NCBI GenBank assembly: GCA_947579665.1
Contig: OX388347.1
Span: 38,138,943 to 38,202,942 of the forward strand
Direction: 5' to 3'
DNA length: 64,000 nt
DNA from: Sympetrum striolatum
Lineage: Eukaryota; Arthropoda; Insecta; Odonata; Libellulidae
A program made the translations under genes and the position numbers. Shown here in pieces: positions 35,000-46,900 of the stretch (position 1 is the first letter of the stretch; the number at the start of each line of letters is the position of its first letter). The notes beneath the pieces were generated by a model. That model was not told where the DNA came from. It was given only the letters and a program-made list of their open reading frames with translations, and searched no databases.

Positions 35000-35640
35000 T
35001 TACAAGATGCAACGGTAAATTCAGCAATGAAAATTAAGGTTCTACAGCTGCAAAATTTTTCACTACACGAGCCTGCCCCAGAATCGGAGAAAGGTAACAT
35101 GAAAAATGGAATCCGTAGGCGAAATAGCAAAGAGAAGGGAGAGGCAGTCCAGGTGAAGGGTTCGGAACGAAGGATGGCGGAAACAGAGGATCCGGGAAAA
35201 GGGTTCGACAGAAGGAAGGGTCTGGGAGAACTCATGTTTTGATTGATGGATGGGTCGAACATTCGGATATCCCCTCACTCCTCCTCTACGTTACGTATCA
35301 ATTCATTTGACGTCGGATTCGAGAGAGATGAGTGATGAGGAGCACGTTCCACGGTTCCCACGGTTTTTCACGGGCGAGGTTCGAAGCGGAGACCCGGAGG
35401 AAAGAAAGGCGCGTATCTATCTCCTTTCACCACCCACACCTCTACACCCTGAGGTCAAGCGCCAGATAGATTTAAGAGATAAAATTCAGCGCTATGGTGA
35501 GCTAAAGAAAATGCGGGACAAGATTGTATGGAAGGAAGAGAAGAGGGGAAGAAAATGCGGAAGAAAGTATGAATCAGGGAAGAGAATTTGCTCACTGAGA
35601 ATATATCTGCTATCCTCTGTTTGTCTCTGAGTTTACTTCG
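35000..35640. other. Purine-rich, GC-richer island
   Basis: Purine-rich plus strand at 35080-35240 and 35500-35590 with a mixed centre. Open frames (to 126 codons) overlap on both strands and are low-complexity; I recognise no protein. Confidence 0.3.
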
Positions 35641-36611
35641 TCGCTTGGGATATCTTCGTTAATGGTAGAGGATATTATACGTTCTCAGAATGTGAGGTAG
35701 AATTTATGCACCCATATTTGTTACTTAAGTTGATCAGATACTGCGAAGGAACTAATGGAACATAGGTTAGAATTAGCGGCTTCAAATTCAACCATCTCGA
35801 TGAAAATGTGGCGGTAACCGGCTGGGAAAGTGGTATACGGTGTATACTCCCTATTCTCTAAATATTTATTGTTAATACTCATTGCGTAGGTTTGTATTTG
35901 CTAAACTGGCGACATTCAGTCAATAGTATTCCAACCCAAAAAGCTTAGGACACATGGACTTGCATGAAAACTTGAATATTTGTAAACAATACGGCAAGTA
36001 CTCCCATATAATGTCCTACCTCCGTTTACCTGGCCACAATACATTTTTATCTGAAATGTTTTGTCTAATAAGGGCAATAACAAAATGATATTGATTAAAT
36101 TGATTTTGCGTTATATGGGGAGCACTATTGGAGAAAGGTTACACAGAGGTCATGTAAGGGAAGTTAATTCAAAAAATTATTGGTTATTCAAAGAGGCATA
36201 CAATAATTTCCTAGAACTAAATTCAGTGGATTCAATTCATTAGTTAAGGTAGTGTAAAAAATGTTAAAAATGTTTCTAGTTTTGCAAAAGTTAGCGCTCA
36301 TGTTATGTTACAATCAAAACCGTTAAATAGTTATCTTATAATCAAAACAATCTTTTAATGCCCAGCTCGGTTATTTTCCTAGTAAACATTTCCTAGTAAA
36401 CATTAGGAAGTATTCCAGTGACATTGTCCAATTTCAGTAATGATGATAAAATAAGTACATATCGGTACAATTATTTTTATTCCCATTACATTTTAAAATG
36501 AAGTTATTAGTTACGTTTCTGAGCAAATGAATTTGTTTTTCTTATTAAAGTTCGATGCTCAAGTATATCAATATATGCAACAAGCAACACTCGTGTCCTA
36601 ATGGATGAGAC
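35641..36611. other. AT-rich DNA
   Basis: Contains a short tandem duplication of CCTAGTAAACATT near 36379-36411. Otherwise no feature. Confidence 0.45.
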
Positions 36612-36770
36612 CGAAGCCATGTCTATGTCTATATAAGATTCTTGCAAACTGCCTTTCAGTGTGTGGCAGGGGATGCAGTCACCTTGGCTTTATTTTCATA
36701 ATCCTATTTGTGGCCTTACGATGGAAAATGATTCCTAATTATAACCTAAGTAGGTGAAGTATTCATTTTT
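36612..36770 (-). mobile_element. CR1-like LINE 3' end, copy 1
   Basis: On the minus strand, TGCATCCCCTGCCACACACT followed by GAAAGGCAG and a TAGACATAGACATG tail matches the 3' untranslated end of the LINE at 40100-42445 (CCCCTGCCACACGCCGAAAG, then TAGACATGGACAT). Upstream sequence translates to a degraded version of the LINE C-terminus (NxFFPRxI type). A 5'-truncated insertion, as usual for LINEs. Confidence 0.65.
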
Positions 36771-38489
36771 GAGCATCCACTAATCATTGCTAATGGTGTA
36801 ATTAATTAATAGTCTGCAATTTAATGTAATAATATTCAATAATTAAATAAATAAATTTTATTCCCTCAATTCTATAAAATTCCGTAAGATGGTCATTGAC
36901 GACATATTACATTTTTACAGCAGTTCTATCACCGATTTTCTCATATAATAATTAGATTTAAAGACACTCGATGAATGAGTTAAATTTACTTGTAATAGCT
37001 GTAATTAATAATAATTAAACGTTGTGCAATCAGATGATAGTCTGATGATAATAAGACAATTTTTATACAAGCGTAGATATGATTTTTAAATCCGAATTAA
37101 TTTGTCATTTCGTCTCTATAGTATGTACTTGTAGGAATGTTATTATAGCAATCGTCGCATTAGGTGCAAGCCCCGTTCTTCTTTTTAATTCTACGTTATC
37201 TATGATTTCTGAATGCGACTGGGCCCGAAATATCTATAAATACCAAAAGTCAAACGATCTCCGTATCGTTAGTTAATATATAAAATTCTTTTCAAAAGGC
37301 CTTATATCCATAAATATAATTTACAATCGAGCACCTTTTTTCCTCTTTTGCAATTGACGCCGAGGTTGGCTCAGATGAAATGATATTCCTTTTTTCATCG
37401 TTTCTCATTCCTCTCGGGTCTTTTTAAACTCATGTAAACGATTCCTTGATTCATGTCAGAAGCAGGGACTGATTCTCCCTTTTATTTTCTGTCTTTATAA
37501 CTTTCAACCGACATCTTATCCGTTCTTTGCAGTCAATCAAAACACTCATAAACAGTGGAACTTTTTCGTTAGCACGTGATATGAGTTTTGAAACTCATAC
37601 AAACCTCTTTTGCATTTCTGCATAATATTAGCAACAAGGAAAGGAGATATTTCTCTGATAACATATTTTAGCTAGCTCCTTTAACACTAATTCATCCAAA
37701 CTAAAAGAAAATTGGTGATATATTTTTTTCGTTCTATCTACATAGGAATATATATGTTAATGCTGTGGTAATGAAAGTATGTAGCATAAAAAATCGAAGC
37801 ATTAAATTACGTTTCTCTCAATATAACGAATACTATTTATGTTTCTTTTGAATTCTTTGCCTTTATGGCCATCGTTTAATTTTCTTACCATCGAAAGCGG
37901 TTCTTGAGAAATTATATGAATAGCAATGGCAAATAAATTACGCTTCACTGTAAATGAATATAAATTGAAGGTAATTTGCCTTAGTTAGGCTTATAATCTC
38001 ATCTTTAAAGTATGAGAGGGTATGCTGAGAATCGAGCTAAATAATTTCCACATAAAGATTACTTACGCAGATATTGTAATTCCCTCTGAAATATATGTAG
38101 TCTCAGTGATTTTATTTTTCCCTTATGTTTTCGTATTTGTGTATACATATTTTTTCTTTTATTATATCGCAGTTAATTTGATTTTTTCACCTGTTTGCGA
38201 TCAATAAAATATTATTATTATTATCTTCGATTAAAAGTTTCGTAGGAAAAAAGTAAGGAAAATATAGGAAAAACGCAGAGCATTTTGTTGAAAGAGGTAT
38301 AATATACATTTGTATAAAATGCATCATATTTCATACGTTAATAGGACCAATATTGTAATAGTTAATATTTAACTTTAACTGCACTTTACATTTATCTGCA
38401 AAGCACAACTCAGATGGAACAATATTCTTCCTAATTTAATATTGTTTTCTATGACCTTTCTATTTTCAGTCAGTTTAACTTGCATTGTA
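36771..38489. other. AT-rich DNA with a possible LINE tail
   Basis: AT-rich, no gene. At 38203-38224 AATAAAATATTATTATTATT looks like a poly(A) signal plus an (ATT)n tail and may end a decayed retroelement, but no matching body is recognisable. Confidence 0.35.
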
Positions 38490-38635
38490 CAGTGGGGGAA
38501 ACAATTATCGCAACACCAGTTGGCGTGAGAGCGTGGATTACGTGGAAACTAACTGAAATCACTCTAACTCCGACAATTCGGCAACTCTGTATAGAGGCAG
38601 TAAAACCGGCAATATTCAAAATCCTTACGAATGGG
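38490..38635 (+). mobile_element. Tc1-like nonautonomous element, copy 1 (one end)
   Basis: TA then CAGTGGGGGAAACAATTATC and GCAACAC matches the start of Tc1-type inverted repeats. The first ~140 bp also align with the inverted copy at 45958-46084, down to a GGNAATATT block. The opposite end was not found. No transposase remains. Confidence 0.55.
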
Positions 38636-40099
38636 AAATAGACTTTTAGTATCGTATATATATGCAGACATTTAAGACTCACCTTCGCGAGATTTCCAAG
38701 TAGTGCCTTAGCCTCAATGTCTTCATTTTTTGCCATTTATTATTTAAAGTTAGCCGTGATAAAAACGTTGTGTGGAATGTTAATATAATACACTGGGAGA
38801 TAGTTACAAACAAGATTGTTTGATAGCGGAATATCAGACGTTAAAATGAACATTTTGAGGTATTATTTCGCGAATTAAAGGTCTAAATGGTAGAATTGTG
38901 ATGGAATAGAATTCTTGCAAAGAGAATTCAACACTTAAAAATTCGAATTCAGAAACCACTAAGATGTGTCCTATTCTTAACTTTCTATTTTCACTCGAGC
39001 AGTGTAGTTTTCCACTGCATAAGGTATTAAAAATATCCTTTCGATAAATCCAATCTTATCCGTGAGTTAAAGGAGTTAATTTTTCCAAGAGCTTTTTAGC
39101 AATTAACGTTTAGACAGGAATTGTCATCACTATTATTAGCTTTTAAATAGTGGAATCAGTAATCAACAATTTTCAGCTCTATCAGGCTATATGTAATAGG
39201 GAGTAATATTTGTGTAATAACAAATGGTGTTTCTCATGAGACATCAATGCACTTTAACCATACTGACTGAAAAATATATTATAAATTGCAACGGTATCAC
39301 ATATATATAGATGTTTCATTCATTCATCGCACAACTCATACGAATCTCATCTACAGTGAGTGTATTACTCTACAACAGATAATTTCAATCTAATATGTCC
39401 AGAGCTGTAATGTAATTGATTAATGAGCTTGAATGCAATCGCAAACAGGATCCATAATATTCTAGCAGTTGGAATCTGAATTGCAAATTAAAACCGATAA
39501 TTCGATTGTCCTTTTACAAGCATTAGATATAGCGTTCTCGCCTCATGGAGTAAGCTTATCAACGCTCTTACTCTGAATTACATGCGAGCTACGGGTTTAA
39601 CGCTGTGAAACGGAGCGACCTTCAGAAAATATTTTCTGAAGTATGATTTTACTTCAGTAAAGTTTCCAAGAGGCGGGTATTCACTTCTCTACTTTCTCCG
39701 TAGCGATGAATAAAATTTTCCACTTCCAATTTGATCATCTTGATTTCTGTATGTAAAAATACTTCCCAAGGCTACTTAGATCCATATATTAGGCGCCATA
39801 CTCAGCTATCATTCGCTGATTTTACTAAACTTTCTGTGCGCTTTACGGACTCTTCCAAAACATTCCCGCCCCCCTCTCCCCCCATGAATACCGTAGTTTT
39901 AATGTTGTTTACTATGTAGTTTTGCGGTTTAGATGCGAATATATTAGAGAATAGAGCGAATATATGCAGACAAAGTTATTCTTTTATTCAGCAGTAGAAA
40001 TAGTTATTAACGCCCACTTAAATAGGCAAAAGGGTATGCATGAGCTTAGCCCAAAAAAATAGAAAAATTGCAATGGTGAAAAAGAAAAATTCACTTAAA
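38636..40099. other. AT-rich DNA
   Basis: A perfect 22-bp palindrome CTTCAGAAAATATTTTCTGAAG minus its outermost bases lies at 39620-39641. Otherwise no feature recognised. Confidence 0.45.
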
Positions 40100-42445
40100 A
40101 AAGATAAAGGTTATTCGAAAAAGGAAACCATGTTTTAATGTGCGAACTGAGAGATCTAAAAATAATAATAGTAAATTGCAAGAGCTTACGTAATAAACAG
40201 GCGGAATTCTTTAACGTTACGATGAGAATTTGCGCGGATATCATACTAGGAAGATAGTTGCTTAAGCGAAGATATTACTCTAAGCGAGATATTTCCCCCG
40301 ATTATATGATATACCGAAAATATAACTATGTAGATCTAGTGGTAGACTTTTTATAGCAGTATGGACCCATTTAATTAGTGAGCGCGATGAGTTCGTAGAA
40401 AATAGCAGGAGCGAAATCATTTGGTGCTCGATTCAAAGACAAAACGGAAGTAAAATTAATGTTTGTTCTTTGTGTCGTCCTCCCGATGAAAAAATAGGAT
40501 GTATTGTTGTATTATCCGATGCCCTACAGAAAAATGGTGAGAAAATAAAAGATCCAATTATCGCCGTAGGAAGAGATTTTTACCTAACCAATATTCATTG
40601 GGATAATTAAAAATTCTCCAGCACTAGCAGTGGGAAAACAATTCACGAAATACATCTTACTTTTTCGTTGCATGGTTTAGATCAGGTAAATATGACGAAA
40701 ACTCGAACGAATCGTGCGAAGCAAGGTATCAATTTATATTTACTAGCCACTTCCCACCCACAAATAATAACTAGCTTCTCTGTAGTTGACGGTACAGTCA
40801 GACCATGATGTCATAATGGTAGGGATGAATGTAGTAGTAGCGGTTAGATCTCTTAAGCCTGTGAGGCAAGTGTGTGTAATTCGCAAAGCAATTATTTCAG
40901 AGTTTAAGGTTTTATTTGAACGAAGGCTTGGATAATTTTTTTTACGCTTTTCGAGAGAAAATACAGTAAATGATAGTTGGGTAGAGTTTCGACGAATAAT
41001 CAAAGTAGATTTAGTTAAATATGTTCCTTCTAAACAGTAGGTGAGACGAGGAAGAAGTTTGAAGCATTGCATAGGAGTCATTCACTCGCGATTGAGAAAA
41101 CTTAAACCGTACGATGAGATCCATGAGCTTAGTGATCAAAACTATAGAGAAGTGCAAAAGATATTTGAGGAAGGATCACGAAAAGAATACCAGGAATATA
41201 GATCTCGAACCCTGTTAATATCACTAGTTGGCGATTAGAAAGAATTTTGGTCATAAGTGCGTGACACTCGTGGTGGTCAGTTTTCTATTCCTAGCATTAT
41301 AAGCGAAGAGGGAATTGCCTTAAATAAATCGGCAGAAATAGCTAACTTACTTAACCCGTACTTCCAGAAATGTTTCTCATTAAATGATGGTCGAGTTAAC
41401 GGTTTTACCTCTCGCATTGATTCGGAGATGATTTCCATAGAGATATAAGTTGATGCGAGTGGAAATTCACTGCAACAGATTGATAGGAAATTCTATCAGA
41501 AATCAATTAATGAGGGTACTGTCCCAATATCGTGTAAAAAATTGAACGTCACTCCGGGGCCTAAGAATGATCAGATTATTATGGGTAATTTTCGTTAACT
41601 TCGAATTTATGCAAAATAATGGAGCATATTATAGCAAGCTCCATTATTCAGTCTCTTACCATAAAGATAGGAATCATTCTGATCCAACACGGATTCCATA
41701 AAGGCAAATCTTGTAAGACGCACCTAGAGTTTTTTGTGAATGATGTATATAAAGCGTAAGGATGTTAGATATCTTTCAAAAACGTTATTTCCACGCAGCA
41801 ACAAATTTCGCGACAACCCTTAGTGTTAGTGCGCCACACAAAATACCGAAGAGTCACGTTTAGCTATTGTTTATCTTTGAAAGAACATATTGGATATGCG
41901 ATAGGAAATTGAATAGAATGCAAAGATTAACTAGCAGATCGTTGAGGGGATGCTAATCGTGTTTCAAAGAAAAAAGTCATATAACCTCTTATTCAACCTA
42001 GCCAAACGAGAAAATACTGTTTCGCGATTATACTGATTATTAATTTTATATTACAGTTCGTGTACGGTATTTGTTTGATTGGTTGTATACGATACTATTT
42101 GTACAGAATTGCCATGATAAAACGGTGAGTGTTACTCAGATGAATCAGTACGCGTAATCATAGTAAGAGATAGAAGACTAATTCTAAGGATAAATTTACT
42201 ATGTAAGTTAAGAAAAATTAGGTTCTCAAATGATGCAATCGATATAATGCGACCTCCCTGTTGATGTGGGCCGCTCTGATACTTCGAGGAAGATTAGAGA
42301 AATAAATGCTAGAAGGAATCGCATCAAGAATTCATTTTTTCCGCGGATGATAGGCGAAAGAAATCGATTAGGAAAATAGGGTTAAGCTGTATGCACCCCC
42401 TGCCACACGCCGAAAGGCGGATTGGATGGTTCTTACATAGACATG
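40100..42445 (+). pseudogene. Decayed CR1-like LINE (endonuclease, partial reverse transcriptase, 3' end)
   Basis: Broken frames read as one non-LTR retroelement. An N-terminal endonuclease start (LKIIIVNCKSLRNKQAEF, about 40156-40209) is followed by SEIFPPDYMIYRK (40282 on) and IAVGRDFYLTNIHWDN (40560-40607, for the family's GGDFNLP). Next comes SDHD (40798-40809), the catalytic motif of this endonuclease type. Later come NPYFQKCF (about 41370) and the reverse-transcriptase segment QHGFHKGKSCKTHLEFFVND (from 41685). The C-terminus ends near FFPRMIGERNRLGK (about 42335-42376), followed by the CCCCTGCCACACGCCGAAAG 3' end. Stops and frameshifts are frequent, and the palm motif YxDD was not found; the segment after 41760 looks deleted. 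The order and motifs fit CR1/L2-type elements. Inactive. Confidence 0.8.
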
Positions 42446-42879
42446 GACATATTTTTATGGTGTTTTTGTGCTGTCGACATTTAAACTCAATAATCAGAAT
42501 ATGTCGTATTTATAAAACAACATAATTTAAGAGGAAAAATTCATCCGTCACCGCTACGATTGGTCTTCGGTTTCCTTCAAAGTAACTGGGTTGTCCAAAT
42601 TGTAGTGCTACCTCCAAATTACTAACGTTTCAATATCATCTCCTAAATCACTACTACTAATTTATTTCTTCTTACATTCACTAACAGTTGAAGGAAAGTT
42701 TAATTAACCTTCTTTTGATTTCAAAAAACTCTCAAAGGCACTCGAAATCAATATTTACAATGATAAAAACCTTACACCTAGAGAAATAATGACAATGTAA
42801 GAGAAATTGGCCCTATCAAAACAGGAAATCCAAATATCACTGAGGATTATTATTCATCATTATTATTCAATTATTCATT
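42446..42879. other. AT-rich DNA
   Basis: No feature recognised. Confidence 0.4.
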
Positions 42880-43083
42880 TTACAAACTAAAATCTCAAAA
42901 AAGTTTTAATTTTGTCACATAACCGTGAACATATCCTAGTTTTCTATGCATTTCAGTTTTTTCTAAGAATTTAACATATCTTCTATCATATAGCGATACC
43001 GGCCCCTGAAATGTAGAAATTTTTTCGCTCTTTCTACTGCCTATGACCCTCTCCCCCATAGACAAATCCTGGCTGCGCCCCTG
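42880..43083 (-). mobile_element. hAT-like fragment, copy 2
   Basis: On the minus strand it starts CAGGGGCGCAGCCAGGATTT at 43083 and aligns along about 190 bp with 24760-24960. CAG is the usual hAT first triplet. The other end and an 8-bp duplication were not found. Confidence 0.55.
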
Positions 43084-43639
43084 CGACAAAGCAATCATTA
43101 ATTATCATCTGTATATTCATGTCCACATCCGATAGAATCCGTAGATTCTTACACATGGATGATTATGAAAAAAAATCAGCTCCGACATAGACCTCCATCC
43201 CCGTAATGTTACTCAATTTTCATGTTTTTACGAGAAGGAGACTATTTAACATAATTTAAAGCATGTGGAAAATATTTTTATGTAATCGTTTTTCTCTCAG
43301 ACTCGGTAACAGTGTGCACATATGCATTATGATTAATCTACGAGAATTACTTTGGAATCAAGAAAAATATAGGATGATTAATAATATATCCATTCTCCTC
43401 CATATGATTCAGCCTCCGAGACATAGAGTTAACCACTTCTTTATTGGAATTCGCTCCAGGTGAGAAGATCTAATAACTGACGGAAGCTCTTCGAAAGCTT
43501 TATCGGTTCAGAACCTAAAGACGAAGTAAATGAAATTTAAGTGCAAGTAAAGACCTAACGCGATCTCCGAGAAGCATCGGCAAAACGTTACAGGGAGGTA
43601 ATCACAAAACATTATTACTTTTGGTCGTTTATTTCCCCG
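43084..43639. other. AT-rich DNA
   Basis: No feature recognised. Confidence 0.4.
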
Positions 43640-43755
43640 GGCAATTAGAGAGGTTGATGGAGTAGATTACGTGATGATGGTGTTATTACAACCCCTGCCA
43701 TACCCATTTGGCGGCTCGCGGGGTATATATCTAAATCTAAATCTATATAATTGGT
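43640..43755 (+). mobile_element. CR1-like LINE 3' end, copy 2
   Basis: CAACCCCTGCCATACCCATT then TGGCGGCTCGCGG and a (TCTAAA)n-like tail matches the 3' end family seen at 36612 and 42390, with a different tail unit. 5' truncated. Confidence 0.55.
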
Positions 43756-43973
43756 TTGGAACTACCGCCGAGAAAATTGGAAAGTGTGAACCCGCGAATT
43801 GTCCTGGTTGTAGACGAACAATGAATAATAATATGCATAAGAATGTCAATAGTTCTCAAGGCTTTTGTTTACAGACTAAAAATGAAAAAGATTCGCTTGC
43901 GCGGTCCGCTAGTTGTCCGTCTATAGAAGTAGAAGACCTCAATGAAGAAATAGTCACCAATAAGCCTGAGTAA
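43756..43973 (+). other. Open frame with a splice-donor-like end
   Basis: The frame continues from the LINE tail for about 70 codons and includes CEPANCPGC, then an acidic SIEVEDLNEEIV stretch. Near its end, CTGAGTAAGTAAG (about 43967) contains GTAAGT, a strong insect 5' splice site. It could be a small exon, or chance next to a LINE end. No homology recognised and no acceptor located. Confidence 0.15.
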
Positions 43974-44841
43974 GTAAGCCTGAGCTCCTTGCCTTACGAC
44001 CGGTTTGTTGTTGCGAGTGACGCATAGGCTTTCGAAAATCGGCTGCACTGAAAGCGAAAGGTTCATCGTGCTTCGAGAAATCAGGAGGCCCTGTCAAATA
44101 CCTCTAATAAGTGTGGAAAATGAGTCAAAGGACATTGTCTTTCAGTGAACGACCTCGAATCCTTGGTAGAAGAGGAATGTCCACTGACACACGAAACATG
44201 TTCTTGACAAATTGACCGACAATTGGTGATGAATCTGTTCCGAATCCTTCATATCCAATGGTTATTTTTCCATAATGAATTGTATCTCTCAGGTAAATAT
44301 ATATATATTAATCACAGGGGCGTATAAATATATGTGGAAACCATATCTTACATTCGTTCATTTACCGAACAAGAGAAGTTTAAGATAAAAAACTCATTTA
44401 ACTTAAGCGGAATTCGAGCTCATGCCCTTCCTATGCCAATAACATGTGTCAGACAGCTGCAAAATCACCTCTTAATTAGCAACTAGTTATAGTTATGACA
44501 CTTCCCAACAAACTGAGAAGTCCATTTTAGCAGCTTATTAATAATATTATTATGGCAGCATAATCCTGGTTAATTAATTAACTTTATAAAGTCAGACGTT
44601 CATAAAATACGTATCAGTACTAAAAACTTGGGTTGTTTATTAGGAAGTCTTTGTTTACTAAAATACGCTAATACAATAATATTATTTGGGAATATTTTTA
44701 CGATTGCAATAACATCTAATTTCCTTAGCACCATGGTGAGGAAGGAGCTTTGAATTAGCCAGAGGATAGTTTCTACTGGGCGACTGTAAAATGAGGGTCC
44801 TGAGTCTAGCTGATATAGGCACGAAAAGGAAAAATATACCT
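43974..44841. other. AT-rich DNA
   Basis: No feature recognised. Confidence 0.4.
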
Positions 44842-44995
44842 GGCATCTGCAATACTTGCTTTGAAAGTGCTCGACATATGGTTAAAGCTTTTCCGCGCGA
44901 GGTAATGATGAAAATATCATTTCAACATTTGTTTTGTATTGGCGCCTGCAATACTTTGAAGGGATCAACTTTTGGTTAAAGACTTTCCTCGCGAA
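44842..44995 (+). repeat. Diverged tandem duplication, ~99-bp period
   Basis: GGCATCTGCAATACTTG at 44842 and GGCGCCTGCAATACTTTG at 44941 begin two similar segments, each ending TTGGTTAAAG or ATGGTTAAAG and then CTTTTCCGCGCGA or ACTTTCCTCGCGA. About 55 bp are conserved in each. Confidence 0.6.
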
Positions 44996-45957
44996 TTATC
45001 AAAGCCTTAATGCATTTCTACGTGAATTTCTCCGCGCGAAGGCAACACAATTAACTAATGACCAAGGTCACCGAGCTCCCTGTTACAAAATTTAAGACAA
45101 GTCCAATATATGCGCAGAAATTGTTCGGTTTTTATGAAATCATGTTTTTTTTAACTTTGGAATTGGTATTTTTCCTTTTAACTCCGGACGGACAATGATT
45201 TCATGTATTCTAGTTGACAAATGGTGTATATAAATTTATATTACGAATTTCCTTCGTCTGCATGATTAAGTTGGTGAAAAATTATATTCCGTAGACAAAA
45301 TACAAATTTTACGATGTGTCATAGTAACTCAGTAATCGCTCTAACGACTTCTCGAATTCTAATTGCTGAATTGAAAACATAAGACTTGTAATCAAAAATC
45401 CTCCTCGGAATGTTTATCACAAATAATGAATATCCTATGTTTGAACTGGACGTTTAAAGAATTACATTTACATCAATATCCAGCAGGCAGCCGTAAGACG
45501 TATGTTCGAGTGAGAAACCAAACTACCAAAATAACGCCTTATTAGCGCACAAATTATCCAGAAAAAGAGACCATTATAGGCCATCTGTTCTCGCTATAAT
45601 CTCGCAAAACATCATTTTCCTCTAGACTCCAAAATTCTCGTTTTCTAAAGGTGAGAATCGCCACATCGCGTATTTCTACTCCAATCCCACTTATTCCTTA
45701 TTGCTACGCATTATTAAAACCGAATAGCATTCTTCAAATTATTAAGAATTAAATTTCAATTATTTTCCATGTATTTTATTGCATTTAAGATTGAAATTAG
45801 AATAAATATATATTTAACCTATCGTTCTATAAATACGATAACTATATGTGAAAGAGAAACGCCGAAATAAACATGACGAACTCGGGGAGAGATCGCGCGA
45901 AGGCTCTAAGAAGAGTTCGAAAGAGAGGAATTTTGTTTAAGTTCTAGGCTCCGACTC
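44996..45957. other. AT-rich DNA
   Basis: No feature recognised. Confidence 0.45.
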
Positions 45958-46084
45958 AAATATTACCGCTTTTCGAGGCTTTCCTCGGTGTTGCCAGTCA
46001 GTCACAGAAAGCAGAATTCCAAATAGTTTCTGAGAAAGCCACTGGTGCGCGCGCAAAGTGTTGCGATAATTTTTTCCGCCACTG
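45958..46084 (-). mobile_element. Tc1-like nonautonomous element, copy 2 (one end)
   Basis: On the minus strand, from 46084: CAGTGGCGGAAAAAATTATC then GCAACACTTTG, preceded by TA. It aligns with 38490-38635. The distal end was not found; no transposase. Confidence 0.55.
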
Positions 46085-46289
46085 TACGTTTTGGGACTGA
46101 ATTATATATACTCTATGGTAACACTTCCATTGATTTTAAATAATGTTCAAATGATAAGCTCAGCTATTTAAAAATAAATTTTGGGCATTTTTTCCATTTT
46201 TCGTGAAATTTGGAACGAGAACCATAGTTTCCAAAAACCTCAACAAAGAGTATGAGTTCGGTAATGAGACGGTCGTCTGGTAACCCCAC
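46085..46289. other. AT-rich spacer
   Basis: No feature recognised. Confidence 0.4.
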
Positions 46290-46900
46290 TTAGTTACAAC
46301 AACTTCATCGAAACTGTTGTAAAAATTCAAAAAGGTATACTACGTCAGTTCTACCCCGAGTTGATCTCGTTTCCTTTAAAACCTCTCCCGGCCACCGCAG
46401 AAGGGATAAGGACAGGTGGGGGAGAGAAAGAGAGGCCGTGACGACGCTTTGGCGACCAAGAGTGACAAAGTGGGAATTGGAGTGAATTAAGAGAGGCATC
46501 GTTCGTTCAGTCGGGACGTTAGGGGTCCTCGAGGCAGTCACTCGAGCCTAAAACCCCTCTTCCTTTTAAGGCTTTTCTTCCCCTCTCAGCTCACTCTCTC
46601 TCCGATGCAAAGTTATTGAAATGCATGGAACACTCGCGCAAGTAATAAGCAGGAGAAAGGGGAAATGGTGAGATGGAATGGGAGGATTAAATGGGATTAC
46701 TGCGAGGAAGCGGGTTAGCCTGCGAAATGTTTACTGCGCGTGCATGACTGGGAAGGTGGGCGAAGGAAGGCATTTAAATGCTCCGGATGTGCTCTGGGCG
46801 AGTAAAGAGATGCTGCACGGTGCGCGAAAGTGATGCGGGAAGTTTTTATTTTAATATAAAGGAGCCGTTCGGGCCGCGAAAAAGGATTTTAGCACTTAGT
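46290..46900. other. GC-richer, GA-rich island
   Basis: Purine-rich stretches on the plus strand around 46390-46450 and 46640-46790, with CG steps. No defensible exon. Confidence 0.3.
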
